A stretch of 64,000 nt of DNA, taken from assembly GCA_019044685.2 (NCBI GenBank), contig JAGTXX020000009.1, positions 1-64,000 of the forward strand, in the 5' to 3' direction. Below, piece after piece: positions 40,781 to 51,348 of the stretch (position 1 is its first letter; each line of letters begins with the position of its first letter). Source of the DNA: Nannochloris sp. 'desiccata' (taxonomy: Eukaryota > Chlorophyta > Trebouxiophyceae > Chlorellales > Chlorellaceae). Both the position numbers and the translations under genes were made by a program. The notes below the pieces were generated by a model, which ran no database searches, had not been told where the DNA came from, and was given only the letters and a program-made list of their open reading frames with translations.

Positions 40781-42520
40781 TTAAACTACCCACCAAGGCT
40801 TAGCTTTGCTGCTTTTAACTTCATGTGCAGCAGCTGCACCGGCATTACTACTGCCGCTACCTCGCTCTCTTCGAGCCCTCTTTGCAGCAGAGTCGGTTCC
40901 TGTTTTGTCCATTGCACCGCTTTCGCTTACTGTTTGCCTTTCTTGCACTCTGTTTGCTCTTTGTTGCTGCTGTGCTTGACCAGCTGATTCAACCGCGTCT
41001 CCAAAAACAACAGAAGCAGCGACCTCGCTAGAATCGTGAACTGGTGGTCGGTGCTTACTCACCGCAATAGGGGCCACTGCTGCCAAAAGAGGTTTCGTTT
41101 GGCCCTCCAAAATTGAGAAAGTAGCAGTAGGATGGGTAGTCGCTGCCTTGGTGATAACAGGTTGCTGGCGCCGATCCTGAGCAGTAGGACTAATAGTTGT
41201 AGAGCCACCCACCAATAGTTCAGGAAAGATGGCCGATAACGAAGAAAGGCTAGAAAAGAAGGGATGAAGCAGTGCTCGCTTTGCATGCGACCGTTTCTTA
41301 GGATTATACTGTAACAAACCCATCACCAAATCAGCAAATAAAGGATCCAGTTGTCGTAATGCATGTGGCACCGCTGCAACCAAACTTGAGGACATTGCCA
41401 AACCTGCTTTTGCTGTTGCTGCTGCATTAGATCCTAGAACTTCTAATAAAGTGGCATGCGGCAGCATACCCGTGCCATTACTACTACCTTCTACCACCCC
41501 ACCACCACCACTGACACTACCATGTGGCGGTGGCATAACTAAAGAACTCAAATCATAATTCTGTCCAAGAGTCGACGCTGCAACCACCTCTGCAGGTAAC
41601 GGTCCTAGCTGTGCTGCCATTGTTTGCACTAAATCTATAGGGGAGGTACATGGAAATAACGGCCGTTTAAGCGCTGCTTCTGCCAGTACGACTCCTACAC
41701 TCCATTCATCAACAGTACTACCACACGGTAGACCTAGTGCCACTTCCGGAGCTCTATAAGGTAACGTCTGAACCTCTGCAAGTAGTGTATCCATGTCAGC
41801 TTCAGTTGTACTAAATGAACCACCCAAATCCACTAGAGCTATAGCTAAACTAGGTGCACCTGCTGGCTCCCGTAATAATAAATTATCGGGTTTTATATCC
41901 GCGTGAACTACACCATGCGAATGGAGAAATGCTACAGTAACCAGTAGTTGGTATGCGATCTTTCGGAGATCCGGTAATGAGGCACTGAATGATGGCAATG
42001 CTGCAGACTCTGCTACCCAATCAAGAAGGCGAGGGTGCAGGCGCTCAAGAACAAGACAAAAATGAGCTCCAAGAGTAAATGTATCTAATAGACAAACTAT
42101 ACCAGGTGCAGGATCTCCGTTATGTGATCGGCTATGCAGAAATCGCAGTGCGCGTACTTCACGGTGGCCTGTATACATGTGCTGTCGCTTCATTACTTTC
42201 ACTGTGACGAGTTGGCCTGGTCGGAAAGTGTCTTCTACTAGTAATACTTGAGCAGAAACGCCTTCTCCCAATGTACTGAGGTATTTGTACCGTTTTGCGA
42301 GTAATGGAAGGTGAGTCCCAACATTAAGCCGACCATCTGGTAGGGTTAAGCCAGCTGTTGAGGAAGGGCCAGCGCCAGCAGCGGTGCTTTGACAACCAAG
42401 GTACAGATGGCTAGCGCCAGCTGTTGCTTGAAGCATCGGGCTAACTTGATTGCTATTGCTAACCTGCACTGCAAGGCTCTCCAGCCTGTCTAGCGCAGCG
42501 TAGGAGTTAAAAGCCCCCAT
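40781..42520 (-). CDS. CMGC-like protein kinase
   Basis: The product is 579 aa, without introns, from ATG 42520; the frame is open to 42577 but only from TTG. The kinase domain occupies about residues 70-420: VTVKVMKR (VAIK lysine), HREVRALRFL (alpha-C Glu), HGVVHADIKPDNLL (HRD variant HAD), VDLGGSF (DFG variant DLG), and PYRAPEVALGLPCGSTVDEWSVGVV. The APE and DEWS regions point to the DYRK/HIPK/PRP4 side of the CMGC group. The glycine loop is unusual (TLGEGVSAQVLLVED). A low-complexity insert (SVSGGGGVVEGSSNGTG) sits before subdomain XI, and the C-terminus is disordered and basic. The substrate is unknown. Confidence 0.85.
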   Translation of the reverse strand: MGAFNSYAALDRLESLAVQVSNSNQVSPMLQATAGASHLYLGCQSTAAGAGPSSTAGLTLPDGRLNVGTHLPLLAKRYKYLSTLGEGVSAQVLLVEDTFRPGQLVTVKVMKRQHMYTGHREVRALRFLHSRSHNGDPAPGIVCLLDTFTLGAHFCLVLERLHPRLLDWVAESAALPSFSASLPDLRKIAYQLLVTVAFLHSHGVVHADIKPDNLLLREPAGAPSLAIALVDLGGSFSTTEADMDTLLAEVQTLPYRAPEVALGLPCGSTVDEWSVGVVLAEAALKRPLFPCTSPIDLVQTMAAQLGPLPAEVVAASTLGQNYDLSSLVMPPPHGSVSGGGGVVEGSSNGTGMLPHATLLEVLGSNAAATAKAGLAMSSSLVAAVPHALRQLDPLFADLVMGLLQYNPKKRSHAKRALLHPFFSSLSSLSAIFPELLVGGSTTISPTAQDRRQQPVITKAATTHPTATFSILEGQTKPLLAAVAPIAVSKHRPPVHDSSEVAASVVFGDAVESAGQAQQQQRANRVQERQTVSESGAMDKTGTDSAAKRARRERGSGSSNAGAAAAHEVKSSKAKPWWVV

Positions 42521-42857
42521 GGGTTTATACCATAGAATAATTTTGGTCACCGGATCATGTTTGTTTGTGTTATACAATGATCAGACGCTCTTGTTCGTTA
42601 CTATAGTATAATACCTACGTGACAAACCAGAATGAAATTTGATCAAGTGATCAGGAGCAAGCTGGAAGAGAATGTAAAGAGATTCAAGCCTTTATTTTTT
42701 TGAAGTACTGCTATTTAGTTCAAATTGAAGGTTATCGCAAGGGTATTTTTTGTTACACAAGTATTGCAATTCCTTAGTTCCTGAGCATTGTGTAATAGAA
42801 GTCATTCCAAAGCCAGCCTCTGTTACTTTTCAACTTGAATCGATCATATTTTTAGTT
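42521..42857. promoter_or_regulatory. Divergent promoter, kinase / FMC1-like
   Basis: A 337-bp gap lies between opposed starts. It is AT-rich, with no recognised element. Confidence 0.4.
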
Positions 42858-43304
42858 ATGGCAGAGGCTCTCCAGGTATATCGGACCTTGCTCAGAGCTA
42901 TTAATAGAAATGTCACACACGTGACTGGCAATAGACAATGGTATATCTTTGCTAAAGACGAGTTTAGGCGACACCGCACGGCATCTGAAGACAAAGAGAG
43001 GGCGGAGCTTTTGCGTCTAGCTAAAGACTATGCATTCATGATAAATGGCGTGAAGGATCACACTGTAAGCACCTTTTGAGATATGCCATGGTATCTTTTG
43101 TGCAATAAATTAGCTTTGGTTCCTCTATTACTTCTAACAAAAAATCTAAACTTTTTGCCGCTCTCTTTTGTTTTGCTGCAGGAATTGCTGCTTTCATACA
43201 ATGTGGGAATCCATATAGATGATAGAGAAAAGCACATGATGAAACGAGCTGCTGCTCTTGTAGGACTAGCACTACCTCCTGATCGGAAACCCTACGTGAA
43301 ATAG
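42858..43304 (+). CDS. FMC1: FMC1-like LYR-family protein (ATP synthase assembly)
   Basis: Exons 42858-43064 and 43182-43304 give 109 aa. The helical LYR-type fold begins ALQVYRTLLRAI, with basic conserved residues in FAKDEFRRHR. The C-terminus AAALVGLALPPDRKP matches the AGLVGLKLP signature of FMC1 (ATP synthase assembly factor in mitochondria). The usual length is about 110 aa. The frame is open upstream to 42750, but ATG 42858 gives the family-sized protein. The function in complex V assembly is transferred from fungal and animal homologues. Confidence 0.75.
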
Positions 43305-43367
43305 AATTTACTATAAAATAATAGATCCCCCGTCTTGTCCACAGTCTCAACAGTACCAATTTTCAAT

Positions 43368-43486
43368 TTTTCGTTTATCTCACAGAATGAGCTCCTCCAG
43401 GAGAGAGGCAACTTACTGAAGATTGACGCAGCAAGCTGCGTGGGTTTGTAATTTATTCTTTATTCGACTGGATCTCTAATCCAAAA
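43368..43486 (-). other. Hairpin-rich 3' element, copy 2 (downstream of AMBRA1-like)
   Basis: On the minus strand this matches 38501-38619, with the palindrome ACGCAGCTTGCTGCGT and the stem CTCC-TGGA-GGAG. Differences fall mainly in loops and linkers while stems are kept. It lies about 270 bp beyond the AMBRA1-like stop, in that gene's sense orientation. Confidence 0.7.
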
Positions 43487-43752
43487 CTCGCGCTAGTATA
43501 GGGGGGGATAGTGGGCAAAACAGAAAATGGGATGCAGACAGCAGATACAGGTGTTTAACGTACCTACGAAGTTGTCAATTTTTACAAAGAAAAGATTTAT
43601 GTAATGCAACAAGCAAACGAAGCGAAATAAAAAGATTTCATCTACTATGTTATCTTTAAAAAGAGAAGATAAATTTCGGTGTCGTAAAAGAAAAGCAAGG
43701 GTATGTCTTTATCTATTCAATATTGATAGTATTTTTTTTTCAGTGAGCGAGT
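43487..43752. other. 3' flank of AMBRA1-like gene
   Basis: A G-run (43501-43507) and AT-rich sequence. No gene is seen. Confidence 0.35.
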
Positions 43753-46033
43753 TCAACCTTCTGTCTGACTTGCATGGCCACCCTGATGCGCTGCTCTGGT
43801 CTGGCCACGATGTTCTCGCTGCATCCTCTCACGAGCTTCTGTATCTCTTGCCATTTGCTGCTGCAACAGCAAGTAGCCTTGCTCTAACAAGACTACAGGC
43901 ATCGTCGTCCCTGCTGCTGCATCACCTGATCTCTTCTCTCCTCCAGCGGTCTCATCATCCTGAGCTCTCTCAGCGCTAATAACTCTCAATCTGCCTTCTT
44001 TCGTACCATACGCAATACCACCACCAGGTGCAGGATGGAAACATGCTGCATTTATCTCATCTTCTACAGATGGCAGTACTCTCATCAAACTCATGTCCTT
44101 CACCACCACTACTTCTAAAATAGTATGCAAGGGCATTAAAGTTCCTTGATCCATGACTAAACTGCGCAATAAACTACTATGTTTCTTACCATAGGCAAGC
44201 AACAAATGTCCCCCAGTAGGAGAGAATTGTACACTGGTTAAACAATGCGCTGCTCGTACTCTACGTGCTCTCACTACTTCACCAATACAAGGGCCATACA
44301 TGGACATCACACGGACTTCAAATACTACTCTCTCTGCTACTGGAATTGTATGAGAACTAGGGTGCAGTGGAGCTGTGGTAGATGCGGGGGGAGGGCGGTG
44401 TGGAGGGGTTGAAGGGGTTTCATCATGAGGTAAGGGTACAACTCTAGGAGCAACAAACGCCAACGGATCTCCTGCTGCACCGGTAGCTAAAACTGCACCC
44501 ACAGCAGCTACTGGTGCTTCAGGTTGAGAAGGTGCCCAATCCATGTCTTGAGCATTTCTACCACCATCATCCATACCGGCAGCAGCAGCGGCTGCCGCTG
44601 CGGCTGCAGTAGCTTCAGGAAAGGGCCCTTTACACGCCAATGTTGCAGCTAAATATGTACCACAAGGACTAAAATGAACACCCATTTCAGAACACAAAAC
44701 TGCATCAGGTACTTCAAATCGCAATCCATTATCGACTTCAAATTCAGCACCAGGCTTAGAAGAATCAAATTGCCATAAACGAAGTAAGACTCGAGGCGGT
44801 TGTTCCTCACTAACAATGTTCCATGCGGTGGCATAGGCAGCATTTACCTGGGCAGCATTAAATTGATTAGCAAGACCTCCACCACCAGCATTGAAAGCAG
44901 CGGATAAATCGGTCGTTCCTAAAGCATGTCCACGAGGTAACGCTGCTGTTGTTTCTGTTGATGTACCTGCTCCTGCTGCTGCTGCGGTTGGGGGTGCTGG
45001 AGGCCTGCTTGGTACTAGAGCAGGAAAAGGAACCTCTCTTCCAATTGGCACCATTGATGGGGGCAACGAATTGAAAGCATATGGGGGAGCACTATTACTT
45101 TGCTGTTGATCCTGCATGTCTACTTCGTTAATCTCAGTTGCTGTGTGTTGTTCTGCTGCTGCTGATGCTGCTGCCGCTGATGCTGCATCCATTTGCCAGG
45201 CTGCTGGTGCTGCTATGAATGTTTTATCCTCAGTTAAAGTCTCAGGAAGCTGATTTGTAGGTGATGGATCTTGCACTTCAGCTGTCAAGACTACAGGCAG
45301 TCCATGAGGGTGGAAATGCACTGCTCTCATGGACCTACGAGTTCTCAAAACAATAACTGGGGTGGCTCCAGTTTTCAAGTACTCCCAAATATAGAGTTTA
45401 TGTCCACAAGCAATTGCAAGGACTAATTCACTCACGTGAAATGCCAATGAAGCTATAGGCTTACCAAAAGTGTGCTTTGCTTTGCATTGCCCTGTAGTGG
45501 CATCCCACACCCGAACTTCATGATCAAGAGAACCAGAAGCAAGGAGAGTGGCATCCCTAGGGTGGAAACGGACAACCCAAGGGGTTCGTCTATGTCCTGT
45601 GAGCACTCTGGATAATGTACCCGTGTGGCATGATGTTATTTTGACAGTGTGATCGCCACTGCAAAGAGTAAAGTAAGTAAGAAGGTCAACACAACGTCGG
45701 TGGGTGCGAGCGAGTTGGAGGAATAGAAAATAATGTGAAAAGCAACTTGTAACACGCCAAATTTTGCTACAGAAATACTACACAGACTTACTGTGTGGAA
45801 GCGAGCAAACTGCCATCGCAGTTATAACAGAGAGCTATTGTAGAGCGCGGTGCTGGCTGGAAGGATGCATACTCAGCGTTGCAGTGCTGTAAGAAGTCTT
45901 CCTCCCTCCACTCCTCTACCTGTCGCTTTAGAGCTCCTTGCTCTAATCCTCTACTACAAAGACCTGGACGTTCAGCGCCCAGCTCCCTTCTAAGCAATAA
46001 ATTTGCCACTGTGGGCGCTCCAAACGCGGACAT
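43753..46033 (-). CDS. AMBRA1-like WD40 protein (DCAF)
   Basis: Exons 45792-46033 and 43753-45658 give 715 aa from ATG 46033 (upstream codons in the frame start with TTG). WD repeats occur at the N-terminus: ALCYNCDGSLLAST, GDHTVKITSCHTG and LTGHRRTPWVVRFHP..LASGSLDHEVRVWD, then IASLAFHVSEL..LYIWEYLKTG. The LTGHRRTPW..FHP..ASG.LD.EVR.WD run is the AMBRA1 signature. After a long Ala/Pro/Gln-rich middle, further propeller-like strands occur near the C-terminus (HFSPCGTYLAATL, VQFSPTGGHLLLAYG, EINAACFHPAPGGGIAYGTKEGRLRVI). This fits a split propeller acting as a CUL4-DDB1 substrate receptor; a role in autophagy is known in animals only. Confidence 0.82.
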
Positions 46034-46698
46034 GGCAAGTAGCAAGCTCCGCCTGGCAATCTACTTTAGCGCGGGTGGCGAAATCATTATACTAACACAA
46101 AGGGGCAGAGAGGGAAGGTGTCTAAGGGAAATGAGCAACGTGTTCGCTAAATGCGCTCTTCTCTAGAGAAAAATATATTCAAACGATTGCCTCAAAATAC
46201 CGCTCGCTGGGTTGGATTTTCTATTCAAAATATCGATACTTCTAAACATAAAGAAACGCAGCCGGGGATCCCAGGTTTACTTGATTTCTTTCAAAAGCAA
46301 TTTGGAAGGTGTCTCTTCCTTTTGGCGCCAAAAGGGCCCGCAGTGTAGTCATGGTGGTTGCAACAAACAAGAGTGCGACTGTGTAATCTGGGAAAGAATC
46401 AATACGAGATTGCATTCATATGCAGCGGATGCCCTGGGCAGATAGAAGGAAGTGCAAAGTGCAATGAATTAAGGAAGTGCAAAATGCAATGATTTTGAAA
46501 CCGACGGCTGACCGTCGCCAGCGTATAACGGTCATTTTTTACATGTTCTAATGTCACATTAAAACACATATAAATAGGCAGGACATCAGTTCTAAGAGAA
46601 ATTCGTCATGTGCTTCATTCAAACCCGCACGGAAGGAGAGGTTGAGTTTAATAAGGGGGTTTCATTTATAGGAAAGATAATTATCAAGTGCTTGATGT
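46034..46698. other. Intergenic region with palindrome and short direct repeat
   Basis: There is no gene. It holds the upstream region of the AMBRA1-like gene, an E2F-like palindrome (46318-46335), and a tandem pair of AAGGAAGTGCAAARTGCAATGA at about 46447-46495. A TATAAATAG word lies near 46571, and then the 3' end of the small acylated-protein gene. Confidence 0.4.
46318..46335. promoter_or_regulatory. Perfect 18-bp palindrome, E2F-like site
   Basis: The sequence CCTTTTGGCGCCAAAAGG is fully self-complementary and contains the E2F consensus TTTGGCGC on both strands. It lies 285 bp upstream of the AMBRA1-like ATG. Binding is inferred from the motif alone. Confidence 0.45.
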
Positions 46699-47429
46699 TT
46701 AGGCCTGAGTTATGCCAGGGATGACAGTCTGTGCCTTGCCGATGGCCTCCTGGGTGATGCCAGGGGCAACAGTCTCTGCTTTGGAGATAGCATCGTTGAC
46801 AATCTGCCTAGCAGCCAAAAGAGAGCTCTCGATCTTGACAAGTTCTGCCTTGGCTTCAGTGGTCGTGGCGCTGCTGGAAGCAGTCTGCACGGCAGCTTGG
46901 GCCTCTTCGACCTTGGTTTGAGCAGCGGTCAAATCCTCAGTAGTCACGACAGCGTCTTGTTTGACAATGTCCTGCGAAAAGGGACAAAATTTAAAATAAT
47001 TTTCAAAAGTGGACAAAAATTCAGTCACCACTGCTGCCAACTTGGAGTGACCTGGCGGCAAGATTATTCAGAAGAAAGGCATCGAGCAGGCTAATCGTCG
47101 ACTCAATATTTTTTGTGCTTACCTCGAGTGCCGTTTCGGCTTCCTTAACGGCGTCCACAGCCCCCTTAGTTTCAAAAGCAGTTGGTGCAGCAGCAGCAGC
47201 GTCAGAGGCAATGATCTTCTCCAAAGATTTGGAGGCCTCGGCTACCTTGACACTCGCAACCTTGGTGAGGGCATTGACCTTCTCCTCTGCAAAGGAGCAA
47301 TATGTTAATCTCCAATTCGGCTTAATTTTAGCTAAAACATCTCCCAACTGAATTAAGCAAGACCATTGCACGTCCTCCTACGCTCTGCAGGAACTTACCA
47401 ACAGCAGGCTTGGACTGAAAGCAACCCAT
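46699..47429 (-). CDS. Small helical protein with N-terminal acylation motif
   Basis: Exons 47399-47429, 47123-47286 and 46699-46971 give 155 aa. The start is MGCFQSKPAVG: Gly2 for myristoylation, Cys3 for palmitoylation and a basic Lys. The rest is rich in Ala, Val, Glu and Thr with heptad-like helical character (VEEAQAAVQTASSSATTTEA) and ends in two near-repeats, APGITQEAIGKAQ and IPGITQA. I do not recognise the family. Membrane attachment is predicted from the N-terminus only. Confidence 0.6.
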
Positions 47430-47902
47430 GATCAATATTTGGCAGTCTGCAACGGATAAGTGAATCAAAAAAGCTTAATCTGGGGAACTACTGTAGTGCT
47501 AAATTAAAACAAAAGTTGAACTACCCAGAGTCGCAAGGAAGACGTACAGGCGGTAATACGGCAAAAAGCAAGTAGATGAGAGAAAGGCGTCAGTGGATCC
47601 GTCGAGAATTGTGAGATTATGTCCTGATTCTGGCGTGCTGCAGCTGGTTTCTTTTTTGCGGCAATTTTTGGAAAATTGTAGTTGGACTTTTGTTTCGAAG
47701 ACAGTGCCGAGATTTCTTGAATTTATAGTTTTCTACTAATACGAATACCCTGCATAATTATCTTTATATATAAGGCCTGCGAGAGCCGTACTTACTAGTT
47801 TGTTTTTAACTTGAAAATATTGCATTTTTAATCGCAACCACTTTGTGCAAGCTTCGAACCTGAATATTCCCTATAAGAATACCTTGTATTACCAGTTAGA
47901 CA
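47430..47902. promoter_or_regulatory. Divergent promoter, acylated protein / SRP receptor
   Basis: A 473-bp gap lies between opposed starts. The word TTATATATAAGG near 47763 is a plausible TATA-like element for the plus-strand gene. Confidence 0.4.
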
Positions 47903-49771
47903 ATGCTCGACTACTTTTGCATTTTCACGAAGGGAGGTGTGCTCTTATGGGCCATGTCGTTCACAGCTTTGAAGGGTGACCCTGTCAATGCCCTTATTCG
48001 CACTTGCCTGTTGGAAGACCGCACAGGAGAGACATTCTTTCCGTATAATACACCCTCTGGTGGGGCTTACACGCTTAAATGGTCGCTCAATAACGGACTG
48101 GGTCTTGTCTTTGTGGCGGTCTACCAAAAGGCGCTGAAGCTTCTCTATGTAGATGACTTACTTGACAGGGTGTCTCGGGCATTCAGTCCAAAGTACACGG
48201 TCGATTCCTACACATACTCAGAGTTTGATGCACCATTTCAAAAGATGCTGAGAGATTGTGAAGCCAAGTCAGAAGCGTCCCGACGCCAAACCGGAGGATC
48301 TACTGCAGCTGCTGGCGCTAGCAATGGGCAATCGTCGAAAATGCAAGAAACTAATAAAAGTTCCGTCAGTGCTGCTTCAAGCGATGATGATGAAGAGGAC
48401 GAGGATGAAAACAATGCTGCCTCAGATACAGCTGGCGATAATGATGTAAGTGAACAACAACCACAACAATCTGATGCCTCCGGTGCGTTCAATGCTTCAC
48501 TTTTAATCAAGAAACTTGGTAAACGTGCTGTTCCTGGAGCCAAGATGGGTAAAAAAGCCGAAGGTCCTAAATCTAAAGACACCTCCGCCCCTGCTGGCGG
48601 TAATAAAAAACCAACTGGCAAACAGGCACGCAATTGGAGCGATCTTGTCCCTGGAGGCGCCCATAAAGAGACGGGTCCCTTAGATTTCACAGAAGGTGAA
48701 CGTCCTGCTTCTTCTATGATCGCCTCTGAAGATTTCACGCAACCTAGTTTAGTGGATGTTGAAGACGACATTGTATATGATGATGAAGAAGAAGATATTG
48801 ATGCAGCTGATTCTGGCACTGATAAAACAAAAGGTGGATTATTATCTTCATTTGTACGTTCTATGAGCGTGAATGTGATGGGTACGGGTGCCTTAACTCG
48901 TGATGACATTGCACCCGCATTAGCCGAGCTTAAAAGAAAATTGATGGAGCGTAATGTAGCTGAAGAGATTGCTGAAAAGCTTACTGAATCTGTTGCGGTA
49001 TCTTTAGAAGGGCAAAAACTGAGTTCTTTCACAAGAGTGTCTTCTGCTGTTCGTACAGCAGTTGAGCAAGCGCTTACTCGTATTCTTACACCCAAGCGGT
49101 CAATCGATGTTCTAAGAGAAGTGAGAGCGTCTAAAGAACGTGGTAAACCTTATGTTATCGTATTTGTAGGTGTCAATGGGGTAGGGAAGAGTACGAATTT
49201 GGCTAAAGTAGCATACTGGTTGCTTCAGAATGGTCAAAAAGTAATGATTGCTGCCTGTGATACATTCCGTTCAGGGGCAGTAGAACAGCTGAAAACTCAT
49301 TGCGCCCGATTGAACGTGCCCTTGTACGAGCGTGGATATGAGAAAGATCCCGCTAAAGTAGCATTTGAAGGTGCAAAGGCTGCTCAACGTGCTGGAGTAG
49401 ATGTTCTACTTGTCGATACTGCTGGCCGTATGCAGGACAATGAGCCGTTAATGCGTGCTTTATCCAATTTAATCAACTTAAATCAGCCTGATTTAGTGTT
49501 GTTTGTAGGTGAAGCATTAGTAGGTAACGACGCTGTTGATCAGTTAACTAAATTTAACAAACGTTTGGCTGATCTTGCACCGGGACCGTCGACACATCTT
49601 ATTGATGGTATTGTACTGACAAAGTTTGATACTATTGATGATAAAGTGGGTGCTGCGTTGAGTATGGTGTATACATCTGGCGCACCTATTATGTTTGTAG
49701 GGTGTGGACAGACGTATGTAGATTTGAAGAGACTCAACGCCAAGAGCGTTGTGCAGAGTTTGTTGAAATAG
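47903..49771 (+). CDS. SRPRA: Signal recognition particle receptor subunit alpha
   Basis: A single exon encodes 622 aa. The N-terminal SRX longin-like domain (MLDYFCIFTKGGVLLW ... LLYVDDLLDRV) binds the beta subunit on the ER. A long acidic/Ala linker (about 115-310) follows, then the NG domain: helical N part (LAELKRKLMERNVAEEIAEKL), P loop GVNGVGKST, DTFRSGAVEQLKTH, DTAGRMQDN, TKFDTIDDKVGAAL and the end GQTYVDLKRLNAKSVV. It is the ER docking GTPase for SRP-ribosome complexes. Length and order match eukaryotic SR-alpha. Confidence 0.96.
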   Translation: MLDYFCIFTKGGVLLWAMSFTALKGDPVNALIRTCLLEDRTGETFFPYNTPSGGAYTLKWSLNNGLGLVFVAVYQKALKLLYVDDLLDRVSRAFSPKYTVDSYTYSEFDAPFQKMLRDCEAKSEASRRQTGGSTAAAGASNGQSSKMQETNKSSVSAASSDDDEEDEDENNAASDTAGDNDVSEQQPQQSDASGAFNASLLIKKLGKRAVPGAKMGKKAEGPKSKDTSAPAGGNKKPTGKQARNWSDLVPGGAHKETGPLDFTEGERPASSMIASEDFTQPSLVDVEDDIVYDDEEEDIDAADSGTDKTKGGLLSSFVRSMSVNVMGTGALTRDDIAPALAELKRKLMERNVAEEIAEKLTESVAVSLEGQKLSSFTRVSSAVRTAVEQALTRILTPKRSIDVLREVRASKERGKPYVIVFVGVNGVGKSTNLAKVAYWLLQNGQKVMIAACDTFRSGAVEQLKTHCARLNVPLYERGYEKDPAKVAFEGAKAAQRAGVDVLLVDTAGRMQDNEPLMRALSNLINLNQPDLVLFVGEALVGNDAVDQLTKFNKRLADLAPGPSTHLIDGIVLTKFDTIDDKVGAALSMVYTSGAPIMFVGCGQTYVDLKRLNAKSVVQSLLK

Positions 49772-50021
49772 ACACAAAATTTTGAATGATTTTTTGGTAA
49801 GTTCTTTTGTTCTTATTGCCGTTTGATGTAATAATGCGCTATGTAAGACGCGTTGTTTTGAGGTAGAACCGGAGCAGAGCCTACTTATTGAAACAGCAGT
49901 GCAGTGGACCAAAGAAGAGGTAAGGTATAAAGAAGACCGGGCCTCGAAGTTTTTTATATACGATATGAACGCAGTATAATCTTAAATCTTGAAAAAAAAA
50001 TGTGATATTATGTCACCTTTT

Positions 50022-51348
50022 ATGATAGCAGTTCATGCTGGGGCGGGCTACCACAGTCTAGAAAATGAAGATGGATACAAGCGACGCAAGTTTAAATTTC
50101 ATTTGATCTGTTTCAATCAGTACGCGTATTTTACCTTTCTCAATCAGATTACACAACTAACCATTCGCCACTCTATTTTCAGTAATGAAACATGCTTGCA
50201 AAGCTGCGGCAGAGTCATTAGCATTTAACAATTGTCCTCTCGAGGCGGTGACAGCGGCAATTTCGATCCTAGAAGACGACCCTCTCACAAATGCAGGGAA
50301 TGGATCTAATTTGAACTTTGATGGCTTTGCAGAATGTGATGCAAGTGTAATGGCTGGTGATGGGACCTTTGGCTCAATAGCTGCAGCTGGTGGGATTCGG
50401 AACCCTTGTGTCGCCGCCACTCGCTTAGCCTTGGATAGCAGAGAGCCCTTGTCCCATGGGAGAGTACGCCCTGTAATGCTTGCAGGCGATGCTGCTCGAG
50501 TATGGGCGTTGCGCCAAGGTCTTGAAGCTTCCGATACCGCAGAAGGCGCTAGACAGATGCATGTAACTGAGAGGGCGCGTCGACAACATCACAAGTATTT
50601 AAATATTTTATCGTTAAGTAATAGTAGTGATAGTGCTAGAAGCCAGGGTGCTGACTCTGACAGCAACAAGAAACGGCGACGCATTTGCCAAAATGATAAA
50701 GCTATAGATACTGATCTGCTCAATGATACTGTAGGGTGCTGCGTTATTACTGCTGGTGGACAGGTTGCTTCTGGCGTCAGTAGTGGTGGTATTGCTATGA
50801 AAACGTCTGGCAGAGTTGGCGAAGCAGCTATATATGGAGCTGGATGCTGGGCACAAGAAACCGAAAATAGTAGTCATGCTGTTGCAGTGAGTGTCACAGG
50901 GGTAGGAGAGCGTATTATGACGCATTTAGTAGCAAGAGAATGCGCTATGAGAATCTTGTTTAACAAGGTAATACCCAATACCACTGCTCGTGACAGTGGT
51001 GGTGGTGGTGTGAAAAAAAGGAAGAATGGCAGCGATATCGATGACCCATTGATTATCTGTACAAACTATCTAAAAGAAACAATAGGAGTAGGCCCCCCAC
51101 CAAGAGATTGCGGAGTGTTATGTGCTGTCGCTTCTACTCAACAACAACGACCTGGGCACCTTCATGTGGTATTAACAGCAGTGCATTGTGAATCAGAGTC
51201 AATGGCTGTAGCATGGTTAAATGAGGATGCAAGTGGGAAACAAAGGTCAGAAGCAAGGATACTGAGGAAGAATAACGATAGCTCTAACAGTGTCACTTCT
51301 CAGAGTTTAGTTGTTGGGGTACACTGGCCTTTAGAATCGTCTGTCTAG
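50022..51348 (+). CDS. Threonine aspartase (Taspase 1-like, Ntn hydrolase)
   Basis: Exons 50022-50085 and 50183-51348 give 409 aa; upstream in-frame ATGs at 49989 and 50010 are alternatives. This is an asparaginase-2 family fold: MIAVHAGAGYHS, PLTNAGNGSNLNFDG, then the autoprocessing site NDTVGCCVI with Thr as the likely nucleophile, SSGGIAMKTSGRVGEAAIYGAGCWA, and GVGERIMTHLVARECAMRIL. This order and the GAGCWA segment fit Taspase 1, a protease that cuts after Asp in nuclear regulators. The intron appears to be GC-AG (C|GCAAGT ... TTTTCAG|T). The last codons and 3' region are tandemly repeated downstream. Confidence 0.88.

Noticed and set aside
42521..42577. Kinase and AMBRA1-like starts at 42577 and 46045
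   Set aside because: Both positions are TTG codons; the first in-frame ATGs are at 42520 and 46033.
46148..46445. Two plus-strand ORFs of 65-77 codons upstream of the AMBRA1-like gene
   Set aside because: Overlapping frames, no splice continuity and no recognisable motif; probably chance ORFs in a promoter region.
48238..49095. 285-codon minus-strand ORF inside the SRP receptor gene
   Set aside because: It is antisense to a strongly conserved NG-domain gene and shows no family resemblance; a codon-bias shadow.
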